A DNA stretch of 64,000 nt from Psychrobacter ciconiae (GTDB lineage: Bacteria > Pseudomonadota > Gammaproteobacteria > Pseudomonadales > Moraxellaceae): the NCBI RefSeq assembly GCF_904846055.1, contig NZ_CAJGYV010000001.1, positions 2,108,001-2,172,000 of the forward strand, read 5' to 3'. A program made the translations under genes and the position numbers. The notes beneath the pieces are model-generated. The model made no database searches, was not told where the DNA came from, and was given only the letters and a program-made list of their open reading frames with translations. Below are positions 1 through 8,772 of the stretch, one piece after another (within the stretch, counting starts at the first letter, position 1; every line of letters begins with the position of its first letter).

Positions 1-113
1 TTTCCAAATACCCCGTCAAAGGTCAAATACTTGCTCATTTTGGCCGCAACAGACTTGGCAACCGGTGTGGTCGCGGCATAATCTAGGTAAATTAAATGAG
101 AATGTTGGCTCAT
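1..113 (-). CDS. iscS: Cysteine desulfurase IscS, N-terminal fragment cut by window edge
   Basis: Only the first 37 codons are present; the gene runs off the left edge. The minus-strand translation starts [18 protein letters not shown], and LDYAATTPV is the hallmark N-terminus of IscS/NifS-type PLP cysteine desulfurases. These enzymes take sulfur from cysteine to build Fe-S clusters on IscU. The start codon overlaps the stop of iscR (ATGA at 113-110), so the two are probably translationally coupled in an isc operon. The iscR-iscS order is the usual proteobacterial one. Function is known from the family; the rest of the protein cannot be inspected here. Confidence 0.9.
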   Translation of the reverse strand, partial: MSQHSHLIYLDYAATTPVAKSVAAKMSKYLTFDGVFG

Positions 114-610
114 GCTGGGTTTGCCTCGCTGTTCGATAAAGTAATAGTGGTAATATCTTTTCCAATGGTCGGAAGGTGCTGACGCTCTGAAATCGACTGC
201 ACGTTTTCCATGTCTAATAATTGCGCTAAGGTGATATTTTTCAAGTACTGCTCAATATGATTTGAAAGAGCGCACCACAAATCATGGGTCAAACACATCG
301 TTCCACCTTGGCAATCGCCGCGCCCCTCGCATTGCATGGCATTGACGGACTCATCGACGGCAGAGATGATGCTCATCACATCGATTTCATCTAAAGGCTT
401 TGCTAAATAATAGCCACCCGATGCCCCGCGAATGCTGGTCACCAAACCGCGCTTACGAAGCTTTGAAAACAGCTGCTCAAGATAGGAGATTGAAATCGAC
501 TGCCGCTTAGCGATATCTGACAGCGATACGGCACCATCTTGCTGACGAGTTTGTAGCGCTAAGTCTAGCAACGCTGTGACTGCATATCTGCCTCGAGTAG
601 TTAAGCGCAT
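110..610 (-). CDS. iscR: Fe-S cluster assembly regulator IscR (Rrf2 family)
   Basis: A 166-residue Rrf2-family winged-helix regulator that represses the isc operon when it carries a [2Fe-2S] cluster. The N-terminus [18 protein letters not shown] is typical of IscR. Cluster ligands are visible as Cys94, Cys100, Cys106 and His109, matching the C-X5-C-X5-C plus His pattern of E. coli IscR (92/98/104/107). An in-frame upstream ATG at 628 would add six residues, but the conserved MRLT start at 610 is preferred. The stop overlaps the iscS start. An IscR-type operator lies about 110 bp upstream over the promoter, so autorepression is expected. Confidence 0.95.
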   Translation of the reverse strand: MRLTTRGRYAVTALLDLALQTRQQDGAVSLSDIAKRQSISISYLEQLFSKLRKRGLVTSIRGASGGYYLAKPLDEIDVMSIISAVDESVNAMQCEGRGDCQGGTMCLTHDLWCALSNHIEQYLKNITLAQLLDMENVQSISERQHLPTIGKDITTITLSNSEANPA

Positions 611-717
611 ATTCTCTCTCCAAACCAAATCATCTATAGTGGTTTATCAAAAAATTAAAATGCTCACTGTGGTTATCGCGACCAGCATTGACATTTGATA
701 AACTGCTTTATAGGGTT

Positions 718-747
718 ATTATATTAATCCTGACTAAATTAGTCAAG
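718..747 (-). promoter_or_regulatory. isc operon promoter overlapped by a type 1 IscR box
   Basis: On the minus strand TTGACT (746-741) and TATAAT (723-718) are separated by 17 bp, a near-consensus sigma-70 promoter. The same stretch contains TTGACTAATTTAGTCAG, which fits the type 1 IscR consensus YYGACTRWWWYAGTCRR at every position. The operator covers the -35 element, so holo-IscR binding should block transcription. Operator function is inferred from the E. coli paradigm. Confidence 0.85.
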
Positions 748-804
748 ATTATTCATAAAATCAATAATCAGCCAAGCCGAAGTTAATGATTGATAAAACC
801 AAAC

Positions 805-836
805 AAAAAGCGCTGAAGGGAGGTTCAGCGCTTTTT
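805..836 (-). terminator. Rho-independent terminator
   Basis: AAAAAGCGCTGAA and TTCAGCGCTTTTT form a perfect stem around a GGGAGG loop with T-runs on both strands. It lies just downstream of the coiled-coil membrane protein gene (862-1512) and upstream of the isc promoter, so it probably ends the former transcript and insulates isc. Confidence 0.85.
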
Positions 837-861
837 ATGACTTCTGACTGCGTTCAATAAC

Positions 862-1512
862 TCAGCTGACAATCCAACCGGCGATCGCCACAATAGCAAT
901 GACAGTCATCACAATGGCAGCAATCATAAACATCTTTTGCTTGCTTTCAAGTTCTTTAACGGTGGTTTCAAGTTCGCGATTTTTAATGGTAAGGTTGCTG
1001 ATTTGCGCTTGCTGCTCGCTGATTTTACGCTTATAGCTCTCCGTTTTTTCTGCTTTTTCGCTATCACTTGCTTTAGGCGCTTTACCACCTTTGACTCGAT
1101 TAATGATGCTTTGGATTAAGCTGCCAAGCCCTAATTGGGTAATAAACTGCTTAACAAGCTGAACTTGAGCGTTATCACCGCGCATTTGCAAGCTTTCTGT
1201 CTTTTGGGCGTCATGAGTTGCCACCGCCATCAACACTTGCAAACTATAGGCGTTGATAATCACGTCCGGCTCAACACCCGTTTCAGGGGACGTTAAGTCA
1301 AGCAAAATGCCTTTGTAGCTAAAAGTTGCAAAAACCTCAATATGCGGCAAATATAAGCGCAAGCAAACCACCGTACCCTGTTTGGCAAGGGGGTAGGCGG
1401 CGCGTCTTAAGGCTGGGTCTAAGCGCAGCAGCAGCGTCAATGCCGATTCAATAAATACAAGTACGATGTTAAGAAACGAGTGAGACAGTGTCGAGCGCTT
1501 CATGAAGTCCAT
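862..1512 (-). CDS. SCP2/UbiJ-like protein with coiled coil and C-terminal membrane anchor
   Basis: A 216-residue protein. Residues 1-130 resemble the sterol-carrier-like fold of UbiJ-type accessory factors (hydrophobic N-terminus, then a beta-rich part with PLAKQG and LDLTSPETGVEPDVI). Residues about 131-160 are Lys/Ser-rich, 160-192 form a probable coiled coil (KRKISEQQAQISNLTIKNRE), and 194-215 form one transmembrane helix. UbiJ helps ubiquinone synthesis in E. coli but lacks this tail and sits with ubiE and ubiB, which are absent here. I therefore do not assign a function. The start may be either ATG at 1512 or the one at 1503. It is followed by a strong terminator. Confidence 0.6.
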   Translation of the reverse strand: MDFMKRSTLSHSFLNIVLVFIESALTLLLRLDPALRRAAYPLAKQGTVVCLRLYLPHIEVFATFSYKGILLDLTSPETGVEPDVIINAYSLQVLMAVATHDAQKTESLQMRGDNAQVQLVKQFITQLGLGSLIQSIINRVKGGKAPKASDSEKAEKTESYKRKISEQQAQISNLTIKNRELETTVKELESKQKMFMIAAIVMTVIAIVAIAGWIVS

Positions 1513-1961
1513 CCATTATTATTATTTGTAATTAAAGTTAAACCCAAAAGTCTTGCAATATTATGTTGCGAGTGATAGCGCAAAATTAAGTTTTTCTTGC
1601 TGCCATCATAAAAAGGATTTATTCAGCTGTCAGTTAACAAATTGTTGTGCGGGTACTTTTATTTCAATCTCAAGGATAAAAAAGCAGTTTGGTAAAAAAT
1701 GGGCGCTATTTTAAGTGAATTCAATTGACCTTACAATGCCCAACCACGCTTACGCTTAAGGTTTTAACGGCGCCATATCAGCTTTGTTTTTAAATTACAG
1801 AGGAGTTGCGTAACGATAAGTGTCAAATGCGTAGTCTTGAGCACAAAAAAGTGTAAAACTGCTTGCGCTGCTAAAGCTGCCTTGATATAAAGGCGTTAAT
1901 AACGCAGATTAGGCACGATAGGTAAAACGATTAGTTATCAGTGATTGAGGAATGGTTTTTA
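1513..1961. other. Intergenic region upstream of hupB
   Basis: About 450 bp between divergently oriented genes. I see no coding potential, tRNA or terminator here. It must hold the promoter of the minus-strand gene at 862-1512 and sequences upstream of the hupB promoter. Confidence 0.5.
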
Positions 1962-1990
1962 TTGCGTAAAAGCCGTGACAGCGATACAAT
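1962..1990 (+). promoter_or_regulatory. Probable hupB promoter
   Basis: TTGCGT (1962-1967) and TACAAT (1985-1990) are spaced by exactly 17 bp, a good sigma-70 fit, 47 bp before the hupB start codon. Confidence 0.65.
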
Positions 1991-2037
1991 GCCTGCCATA
2001 AGCGTTGATTACCGACCTTAACTTTGAAGGAAATTTT

Positions 2038-2310
2038 ATGAATAAGTCAGAACTCGTTGATAGCATTGCCGAAAAAAGCGGCTTGAACAAATCTCAAGCA
2101 GGAGACGCGCTTAATGCGATGATGGAAAGCATCGGCGAAGCATTAGAAGCGGGTGATACCATCTCACTTGTAGGCTTTGGCACTTTTAGCGTAAAAGACC
2201 GCAAAGCACGTACAGGTCGTAACCCAAAAACAGGCGAAGAGCTGTCTATTCCTGCAAGCAAAGTACCAAGCTTTAAAGCCGGAAAAAACCTAAAAGAGCG
2301 TTTAAACTAA
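2038..2310 (+). CDS. hupB: DNA-binding protein HU
   Basis: A 90-residue HU/IHF-family histone-like protein that bends and compacts DNA as a dimer. The sequence MNKSELVDSIAEKSGLNKSQ and the beta-arm region GFGTFSVKDRKARTGRNPKT followed by IPASKVPSFKAGK are classic HU. The ATG at 2038 is preceded by AAGGAAA and gives the standard length; an earlier in-frame start at 2005 would add 11 unlikely residues. It is monocistronic, with its own promoter and a terminator directly downstream. HU rather than IHF is chosen because of the N-terminus and length; the hupB symbol is by similarity. Confidence 0.95.
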   Translation: MNKSELVDSIAEKSGLNKSQAGDALNAMMESIGEALEAGDTISLVGFGTFSVKDRKARTGRNPKTGEELSIPASKVPSFKAGKNLKERLN

Positions 2311-2347
2311 GCTTTCGTTTTCACTAAGCTTGACCAATGCATGACAT

Positions 2348-2378
2348 AAAAAGCACCTGATTTTGGGTGCTTTTTTTT
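2348..2378 (+). terminator. hupB terminator
   Basis: AAAAAGCACC and GGGTGCTTTTTTTT pair around a TGATTTT loop, followed by a run of eight T, 38 bp after the hupB stop. Confidence 0.9.
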
Positions 2379-2550
2379 ATGATAAATATTTGTTGAAAGC
2401 TTGGGTGAATATTTTGAGTCTCAGTTAAATTTCACGTATCATAGGCGATTGCCTGAGCAGCTGCGATCAAGTCTTTTTTGTTTTAAGACAGGGCAGCTGC
2501 CATCAACATAACATTACTTTATCAATTTTAGGTGAATAAGCAGAACGACT

Positions 2551-4425
2551 ATGGATAAATTGCGCGATTTTTTAAAAAGCTGGCCGGGTCGGATTTTACT
2601 GATTTTATGCCTATCGCCGCTGGCTTTATTGGGAATCGAAAGCTACTTTCATAGCGGCGTTGATCCCAATCAAATCGCTCAAGTTGGCGATGCAAGTGTA
2701 AGCTTAAATGAGTATCAAAGCGCCGTGAACAATCGCCGCTCAGAGATTTTAGAAAATCTTGAGGATGCAAGCTTGCTTAATGAGGATGTGCTTCATGAGC
2801 AGGTACTGCGTGGGCTGGTGGATCGTGCGCTGCTTGAACAACAGGCTAAAAAGCTTGGCATGACGGTTTCGGATGACACCATCAACCGCTTGCTTCGTGA
2901 AGAAGCTATTTTTAAAGATGAAAATGGCAATTTTTCCAATGATTTATTTGCAACCTTTTTGCGGCAGCGCGGTATGACCAAAGATCAGCTGTTTGCTGAG
3001 TTTCGCAATCAGTTAAGTCTGGATCAACTAAATGCAAGCATCGTGGGCACTGCTATTTATCCTATGAAAGCAATTAACCAATTGATTGACTTGCAGCTTG
3101 AGTCAAGAAAGGTTTGGCTGCACCGCTTTAACTGGCAAGACTACCAGCAGCAGGTAACGGTCAATGATGCTGACGTTAAAGCCTATTATGAAGCCAATAA
3201 AAAGTCGCTTAAAAGTCCTGCCATGGTTGATTTGGCATATATTGAATTGACCCCAGAGATGATTAAAGTCAATGAGGTCACTCAACAGGAAATCGACGCA
3301 CAATACCAAAGCTTCAAGCAAGAGCTTGGGCTGAGTGACGATCGTCAAATCAGTCAAATTTTATTGACCGGAAGCGATGCAAAAGCGCGCGCCGATGCGA
3401 TTAAAGCAAGGCTTGATAAAGGCGAGTCGTTTGCAGCGCTTGCTAAAGCTGAATCCGATGACCCTTCAGGAGAGAGCGGCGGCGCGATCGGTCAATTTAA
3501 CCCAGCCGTTTTTGGGGGTGATGCCGCGGCTGTTGAGCAAGCACTTAGTGGCTTAAAAGTGAATCAAGCCTCGAAGCCTGTCAAGACTCAATTTGGCTAC
3601 CAGATTTTTATGGTGACAAGCGAGGGCTCAAGTCAAGTGCCAAGCTTAGCCAGCGTTCGTGATGAGATGGTGAAACGCACCAAAGCTTATAAGCAGCAAA
3701 CGCTTTTTGCTGACAAAGTAACCGCAATTAATGATTTGGCAGCCGATGGTTTTGGTATTGAAGACATTGCAAGTCAAGAAAATGTACCATTAAAGCGGAT
3801 TAAAAATTATCAACAGGACAACAATACCTCAGCATTGTCGCAGCCTGCGGTAATCAAGCAAGCTTTTGATGAGTTTGTGATCCAAGACCAATCGGTGACC
3901 ACGGCTATTGATACTGGAAAATCGACCGTTTGGGTTCAGCCAAGTCGTTATCGTCCTGCCAAAACGCTAAGTTTGACCGAGGCGACCGTTAAAATTACTC
4001 AAGTGTTAAAACAACAAAAAGCAAGCGCGCTGGCACTAAAAGCGGCAAAAGATATGGCAGCCAAAATTAAAACTGAAGCCGACATCAACAAGCAAGGCAT
4101 ATCATTTCAAGCGCTGGGCGATACCAACCGTCAATCACCGCTATTGAGTGATAAAGAGCGTAGCTTAGCGTTTAGTCAACCTGCGCCAAAAAATGGCGTG
4201 GCGGCGATGGCAAGTCAAACTGAGATGGGGGCGACTTTAATTGTCGGCGACGCGATTAAGACCCAGCAGCAATCGCAGCTTTCTGCCATTGAAAAAGCCC
4301 AAACCGCTGCGATTATCCGTGATAATTTAGGTCAAGATCAGCTGCAAGATTACCTTGAATATTTACGCGTGATTCATAAAGTTGAAGTGAATGATGCCAA
4401 TATGGCAAGCGCTCAAGGTCGTTAA
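2551..4425 (+). CDS. ppiD: Periplasmic folding chaperone PpiD (SurA-N plus parvulin domain)
   Basis: A 624-residue inner-membrane-anchored periplasmic chaperone. Residues 1-11 are cytoplasmic and about 12-30 form the membrane anchor (RILLILCLSPLALLGIESYF). Residues about 45-170 are a SurA-like N-terminal chaperone domain. A parvulin-type peptidyl-prolyl isomerase domain lies at about 265-370 (DDRQISQILL, GESFAALAKAESDDPSG, GGAIGQF, TQFGYQIFMV). The C-terminal 250 residues complete the chaperone module, as in E. coli PpiD (623 residues). The family assists folding of proteins emerging from the Sec translocon. The upstream neighbour is HU, the same order as in E. coli (hupB-ppiD). A terminator follows directly. 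Confidence 0.95.
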   Translation: MDKLRDFLKSWPGRILLILCLSPLALLGIESYFHSGVDPNQIAQVGDASVSLNEYQSAVNNRRSEILENLEDASLLNEDVLHEQVLRGLVDRALLEQQAKKLGMTVSDDTINRLLREEAIFKDENGNFSNDLFATFLRQRGMTKDQLFAEFRNQLSLDQLNASIVGTAIYPMKAINQLIDLQLESRKVWLHRFNWQDYQQQVTVNDADVKAYYEANKKSLKSPAMVDLAYIELTPEMIKVNEVTQQEIDAQYQSFKQELGLSDDRQISQILLTGSDAKARADAIKARLDKGESFAALAKAESDDPSGESGGAIGQFNPAVFGGDAAAVEQALSGLKVNQASKPVKTQFGYQIFMVTSEGSSQVPSLASVRDEMVKRTKAYKQQTLFADKVTAINDLAADGFGIEDIASQENVPLKRIKNYQQDNNTSALSQPAVIKQAFDEFVIQDQSVTTAIDTGKSTVWVQPSRYRPAKTLSLTEATVKITQVLKQQKASALALKAAKDMAAKIKTEADINKQGISFQALGDTNRQSPLLSDKERSLAFSQPAPKNGVAAMASQTEMGATLIVGDAIKTQQQSQLSAIEKAQTAAIIRDNLGQDQLQDYLEYLRVIHKVEVNDANMASAQGR

Positions 4426-4449
4426 GCTTTAATTAAACAATCCAAATTA

Positions 4450-4482
4450 AAAAAGCCACTTACGATTAAGTGGCTTTTTTTT
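4450..4482. terminator. Bidirectional terminator between ppiD and purH
   Basis: AAAAAAGCCACTTA and TAAGTGGCTTTTTTTT form a stem with T-runs on both strands, between the convergent ppiD and purH stop codons. Confidence 0.9.
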
Positions 4483-4510
4483 GCAATAATAACTGATAAA
4501 TTTAAATAAA

Positions 4511-6088
4511 TTAATGACGGAAATGGCGCATTCCGGTAAACACCATCGCAATGCCGTGCTCATTTGCTGCGGCAATGGTTTCGTCATCGCGCATCGAACC
4601 GCCCGGTTGGATAATGGCAGAAATACCTACGCTTGCCGCGTTATCGATACCATCGCGGAACGGGAAAAATGCATCCGATGCCATTACCGCGCCTTTGGTG
4701 ACAAGCCCTGCGTGCTCAGCTTTAATGGCAGCGATTCTGGCAGAGTTGACACGGCTCATTTGACCTGCGCCAATACCGATGGTGCGACCGTCTTTAGCAT
4801 AAACAATAGCGTTTGATTTGACGTATTTTGCCACTGACCAGCTGAACAATAAGTCATCAATTTGCGCTTGGGTAGGCTGAACGTCGGTGACAATTTTTAA
4901 ATCGTTTGGCAAAATGATGCCTAAATCTTGTTCTTGAACCAAAAGTCCACCGTTAACGCGTTTGAAGTCAAGCTGGGCGGCGCGGTTGTCCGGCGTTGGT
5001 AACTCACCACAAACCAAAACGCGAACATTTTTCTTTGTGCCAGTGATATCGAGTACCCCGTCTTCTAAACTTGGGGCGATGATGACCTCAACAAATTGCT
5101 TGTCGATAATGGCGCGCGCGGTCGCCACGGTTAATGGTCGATTAAAAGCAATGATACCGCCAAATGACGACTCAGGGTCGGTGCTAAAAGCCGTGTTATA
5201 AGCACTAACTTGGTCATTGTCAATGGCAACGCCGCAAGGGTTGGCATGTTTGACAATCACGCAGGCAGGCGCGCTAAAGGCCTTAACGCACTCTAAAGCG
5301 GCGTCCGTATCGGCGATATTGTTATAAGACAGCGCTTTGCCTTGTAATTGCTTGGCAGTAGCAATGGAGGCTTCACTGTTGCTATTTTGGCTTTCAATAT
5401 AAAAGGCGGCGGATTGGTGCGGGTTTTCGCCGTAGCGTAACTCTTCAGATTTATTAAACTGCAAGTTGAGCGTTCGCGGATAAGCGTCTGCTGACTGCTC
5501 TTTATTCACACGACGACCTAAAAAGTTGGCAATCATGCCGTCATATTGCGCGGTGTGCTCAAAGGCTTTTACCGCCAAATCAAAGCGCAGTTCATGGCTT
5601 AATGCCGTGCCGCCATTTAAGGCATCAAGAACGCGGTCATAATCGCTAGGATTGGTGACAATTCCCACATGAGCATGGTTTTTAGCGGCAGCGCGAACCA
5701 TAGTAGGACCGCCAATATCAATATTTTCAATGGCGTCAGCCATCGTGACATCGGGGTTGGCAACGGTTTGCGCAAAGGGGTATAAATTGACGACCACCAA
5801 ATCAATGCGCTCAATATCGTGGGCAGCCATCACTGCATCGTCTGTTCCCCGACGAGCCAAAATACCGCCGTGAATTTTGGGATGCAAGGTTTTGACTCGA
5901 CCGTCCATCATTTCAGGAAAACCGGTGTAATCAGATACTTCGGTTACCGCAATATCGTTATCTTTGAGCAACCGGTACGTGCCACCCGTAGACAACAGTC
6001 CAAACCCTGAGTTGATTAAGCCTTGAGCAAACTCAACGATTCCTGATTTGTCAGAGACCGAGAGTAGGGCAAGCGGTGTGGTAGCCAT
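4511..6088 (-). CDS. purH: Bifunctional AICAR transformylase / IMP cyclohydrolase PurH
   Basis: A 525-residue enzyme for the last two steps of purine synthesis: formylation of AICAR to FAICAR, then ring closure to IMP. The N-terminal MGS-like cyclohydrolase domain (about 1-200) shows [10 protein letters not shown] and [18 protein letters not shown]. The C-terminal transformylase carries the catalytic [10 protein letters not shown] motif and [12 protein letters not shown] near the end. The ATG at 6088 has GGAA eight bases upstream and gives the conserved [16 protein letters not shown] start; an earlier in-frame start at 6142 would add 18 residues with no family support. It lies downstream of fis on the same strand with a 164-bp gap. 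Confidence 0.97.
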   Translation of the reverse strand: MATTPLALLSVSDKSGIVEFAQGLINSGFGLLSTGGTYRLLKDNDIAVTEVSDYTGFPEMMDGRVKTLHPKIHGGILARRGTDDAVMAAHDIERIDLVVVNLYPFAQTVANPDVTMADAIENIDIGGPTMVRAAAKNHAHVGIVTNPSDYDRVLDALNGGTALSHELRFDLAVKAFEHTAQYDGMIANFLGRRVNKEQSADAYPRTLNLQFNKSEELRYGENPHQSAAFYIESQNSNSEASIATAKQLQGKALSYNNIADTDAALECVKAFSAPACVIVKHANPCGVAIDNDQVSAYNTAFSTDPESSFGGIIAFNRPLTVATARAIIDKQFVEVIIAPSLEDGVLDITGTKKNVRVLVCGELPTPDNRAAQLDFKRVNGGLLVQEQDLGIILPNDLKIVTDVQPTQAQIDDLLFSWSVAKYVKSNAIVYAKDGRTIGIGAGQMSRVNSARIAAIKAEHAGLVTKGAVMASDAFFPFRDGIDNAASVGISAIIQPGGSMRDDETIAAANEHGIAMVFTGMRHFRH

Positions 6089-6252
6089 AAAATTATTCCA
6101 TAACAGCGCCAAAACAATTGGCAGGTCAATGTTAACAAGCAAAACTTGCTTGCTGTTTTAAAATCTAAAATCAAATCTTATAATATCAAGCGCTTTAACA
6201 AAACAACCAAAGCCACAGCATCAAGCAAAAGCGCTATCATTCAAAAATGGCA

Positions 6253-6570
6253 TTACGTCATCAATTGATATTTTTTTAATTTTTTACGAAGCGTTCCGCG
6301 ATTCAGCCCCAAGATTTGTGCCGATTTGGACTGGTTGCCGCGCGTTTTTTCAAGAACGACGCTAAGCAGTGGCAGCTCAACTTCTTGTAAAATCAACTCA
6401 TAAACATCGCTTGGTATCTCGCCATCAAGGGCATCAAAATAATCGCGAACGACCCGCTCAACGTGGTCACGAAGCGAAGCTTGGGCTAAATTATCAGCGA
6501 CTTCTATAGTAAACTCATTTGGCATAAGCGCATCCTCAAAAGCAAGAGGAACGGCTGCATGACTCATCAT
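6253..6570 (-). CDS. fis: Nucleoid-associated protein Fis
   Basis: A 105-residue Fis-family DNA-bending protein and regulator of rRNA and growth-phase genes. The C-terminal helix-turn-helix GNQSKSAQILGLNRGTLRKK is diagnostic, and ESLPLLSVVLE-type residues precede it as in E. coli Fis (98 residues). The start is ATG at 6570, with GAGGA nine bases upstream; that site overlaps the stop of the preceding gene (TGA at 6583-6581), indicating translational coupling. E. coli has dusB before fis; here the partner is a DUF3426 zinc-ribbon protein. Confidence 0.93.
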   Translation of the reverse strand: MMSHAAVPLAFEDALMPNEFTIEVADNLAQASLRDHVERVVRDYFDALDGEIPSDVYELILQEVELPLLSVVLEKTRGNQSKSAQILGLNRGTLRKKLKKYQLMT

Positions 6571-6580
6571 AAAACTATCC

Positions 6581-7714
6581 TCAATAAAAAGGCTCGATGG
6601 TAACCTGTTGTAGGTAATTTTTATTTAAGGGTACGGTGAACATAATGGGCTTTTTGTGGTTCGCGCCAAGCTGGGATTCATAAGCCAACGCGTAGTCTTC
6701 AGGTCGGGCAATAAACTCACCCATCAGCGTATTATTTTGATATAAGCTGACTTTCAGGTTTGGTAACAGCTGTGGTACATCACTTTGATTGAGCAGCTCA
6801 GCTTGAATGTCGCTAAAGTTTTTTGCAGGTTTAACTTGACTTGCCCTAATCTGAGCGGAGTCAATCTCAATCGCTGTAATATCGGCGTGCGGTAAACTAC
6901 AAGCCGCTATCGCACAGATACTTTGCAGCTTAGCGGCGTAAGATGGGGTCTTGATTAACGAGTCTAAATTAAAAATGACGTACTGCGCTGCCAGCAATAA
7001 CACCAGTACTAAGCAGCCAAGCCCCCATAAAAACGTCGCCATAGACTGTGGTTTTGGTCGGTCACTTAACTGTAATCGGGCGGCAATCTTGGCTTGACGC
7101 TCTTTTTCAAGGCGATTGGCATCAGCCGTCTTCATTCCCATGTCACTAAGCAGTTGGGTTAATTCAGGGTCATCCGGATGAACAGCTTGAGGTTGGCTCT
7201 CAGCTGCTTGTGCTCGAAGCAAATCCTCAAGCCAAGCATTGTCTGTGTTTGAACTGCTAGATTCGCTTTTGATATGGTCATTGCGAGCGTCATTTGCTTG
7301 CGATAAGCTTGTGTCTAAAAGGTCAGGCGTTGGGGAAGGGGATAATGACGGGGCGGAACTGGGGGTTGGTTTTGAAATGCTTTCACTAGCAGCAGGCTGA
7401 TTTTCAAGCTGATTGAGCCAAGTATCCATGTCATCAAGCGATCGATAATCGCCAACCGCCTCTGCTGTCTCCTCAAGCTCCATATCATCATGAATTAACA
7501 AGTCTTCATCAGCGGTGTTTTGAGCGCTGCTATCAACAACCGTTGAGGTGTCTTGCAGCGCGTTCGTTGCCGGAACCACCAAGTGGTTGTTGACCAAAAA
7601 TGACTGCTGGCAGCGGTTACAGCGGGTTTGGGCGCTTGAGTCATCAAGCGTCGTTCTTGCAACATCAAAGATCGTTTGACAATACGGGCATTGGGTTTTT
7701 ATGGGGGAGGTCAT
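6581..7714 (-). CDS. Zinc-ribbon, single-pass membrane protein of the DUF3426 type
   Basis: A 377-residue protein. The N-terminus is an MJ0042-type zinc ribbon with CPYC and CNRC cysteine pairs (residues about 9-37). Residues about 40-215 are low-complexity, rich in Ser, Asp, Glu and Pro and probably disordered. A transmembrane helix follows (ATFLWGLGCLVLVLLLAAQY, about 225-248). The last 125 residues match the extracytoplasmic DUF3426 domain (SICAIAACSLPHADITAIEI onwards). This architecture is common in gamma-proteobacteria next to prmA and fis. The role is unknown. I prefer the ATG at 7714 over the TTG at 7723. Confidence 0.85.
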   Translation of the reverse strand: MTSPIKTQCPYCQTIFDVARTTLDDSSAQTRCNRCQQSFLVNNHLVVPATNALQDTSTVVDSSAQNTADEDLLIHDDMELEETAEAVGDYRSLDDMDTWLNQLENQPAASESISKPTPSSAPSLSPSPTPDLLDTSLSQANDARNDHIKSESSSSNTDNAWLEDLLRAQAAESQPQAVHPDDPELTQLLSDMGMKTADANRLEKERQAKIAARLQLSDRPKPQSMATFLWGLGCLVLVLLLAAQYVIFNLDSLIKTPSYAAKLQSICAIAACSLPHADITAIEIDSAQIRASQVKPAKNFSDIQAELLNQSDVPQLLPNLKVSLYQNNTLMGEFIARPEDYALAYESQLGANHKKPIMFTVPLNKNYLQQVTIEPFY

Positions 7715-7784
7715 CGTTTCCAATCCAAATTAAGTCAGCAAATTTCTGCCGACTTGATATCGTAACAGATGTAAGGATTTGTTG

Positions 7785-8714
7785 CTACCCTGTAAATTCC
7801 CCTGATAGCCGCTGCCAATGCTGGTCTTCTTGAGCACTAAAGGCATGACTGCTATCGATGCTAAAGTAAGGCTGATAGGCGCTTTTGACCGCTTCGGTTT
7901 GCGACTCGATCAGCCCTGCTAATACGATTTTACCTTTTTTGGCAATCAGTGTCGCAAAATAAGGCGCAAGACCGATGAGCGGTTTGGCTAAGATATTGGC
8001 AGCAATCACATCAACAGGGGCGATAGCTTGCTTTATTCGAAACTCATCAAAGTCTTGAGGTAAAAAGGCTTGCAATTTGTCCGCCACCTGATTGCGCTCA
8101 GCGTTTTGATTGGTTGCCAGAACCGCTTGCGGGTCAATATCAACGGCAAAAACCTGCTTTGCGCCCAAAAGTAACGCAGCAATTCCTAAAATCCCTGAGC
8201 CGCAGCCGTAATCAATGACGACTTTATCAGTTAAATCCTGCTCGGTAAGCCAATCCAAGCAAAGCCTTGTCGTTGCGTGATAGCCGGTGCCAAAAGCAAG
8301 CCCTGGGTCCATAATGATGTTGGTCGCCTCAGGCTTTGGGGGGGTGAGCCAATTGGGAACAATCCATAAATCATTAGCGCATTCAATAGGCTGGTAGTGA
8401 ATCATCCACTCACGCTCCCAATCTTTATCATCAAGACCGCTGACCCAAACTCGATTGGCATTAACTTCAGCGGCAACGTTATGGCTTAAGGCTTCGACCG
8501 CATCAGCGTTGCCATTTTCGGTATTGGCATCAAAAAGAGCCGTTAAAATGACATCGTCCCAAAGCGGCGACTCTCCTGGCAGCGGCTCGAATAGGGGCTG
8601 ATCACCGGCATCATCAAGGGCGATTGACAGCGCCCCCGCCTCAAGCAATAACGCTTCTGCCAAGTCGACGTCGTCTTTTTTACACTGTAAATGTAATTGC
8701 TGCCATGCCATCAT
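7785..8714 (-). CDS. prmA: Ribosomal protein L11 methyltransferase PrmA
   Basis: A 309-residue SAM-dependent enzyme that trimethylates ribosomal protein L11. The Rossmann motif I region is VIDYGCGSGILGIAALLLGA, followed by VFAVDIDPQA and the catalytic NILAKPL motif. Length is close to E. coli PrmA (293). The N-terminal part (MMAWQQLHLQ) forms the L11-recognition domain. AAGGG lies just upstream of the start. It heads the run prmA - DUF3426 protein - fis, with a 70-bp gap to the next gene. Confidence 0.95.
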   Translation of the reverse strand: MMAWQQLHLQCKKDDVDLAEALLLEAGALSIALDDAGDQPLFEPLPGESPLWDDVILTALFDANTENGNADAVEALSHNVAAEVNANRVWVSGLDDKDWEREWMIHYQPIECANDLWIVPNWLTPPKPEATNIIMDPGLAFGTGYHATTRLCLDWLTEQDLTDKVVIDYGCGSGILGIAALLLGAKQVFAVDIDPQAVLATNQNAERNQVADKLQAFLPQDFDEFRIKQAIAPVDVIAANILAKPLIGLAPYFATLIAKKGKIVLAGLIESQTEAVKSAYQPYFSIDSSHAFSAQEDQHWQRLSGEFTG

Positions 8715-8772
8715 AAAGCCCTTTTATCAAAAAATTTGCTGGTCAGTGCTGCCAATCAGCACCCATAAGCTG

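Noticed and set aside
862..1512. Naming the coiled-coil membrane protein ubiJ
   Set aside because: Only the N-terminal part resembles UbiJ; it has an extra membrane anchor and none of the ubi neighbours.
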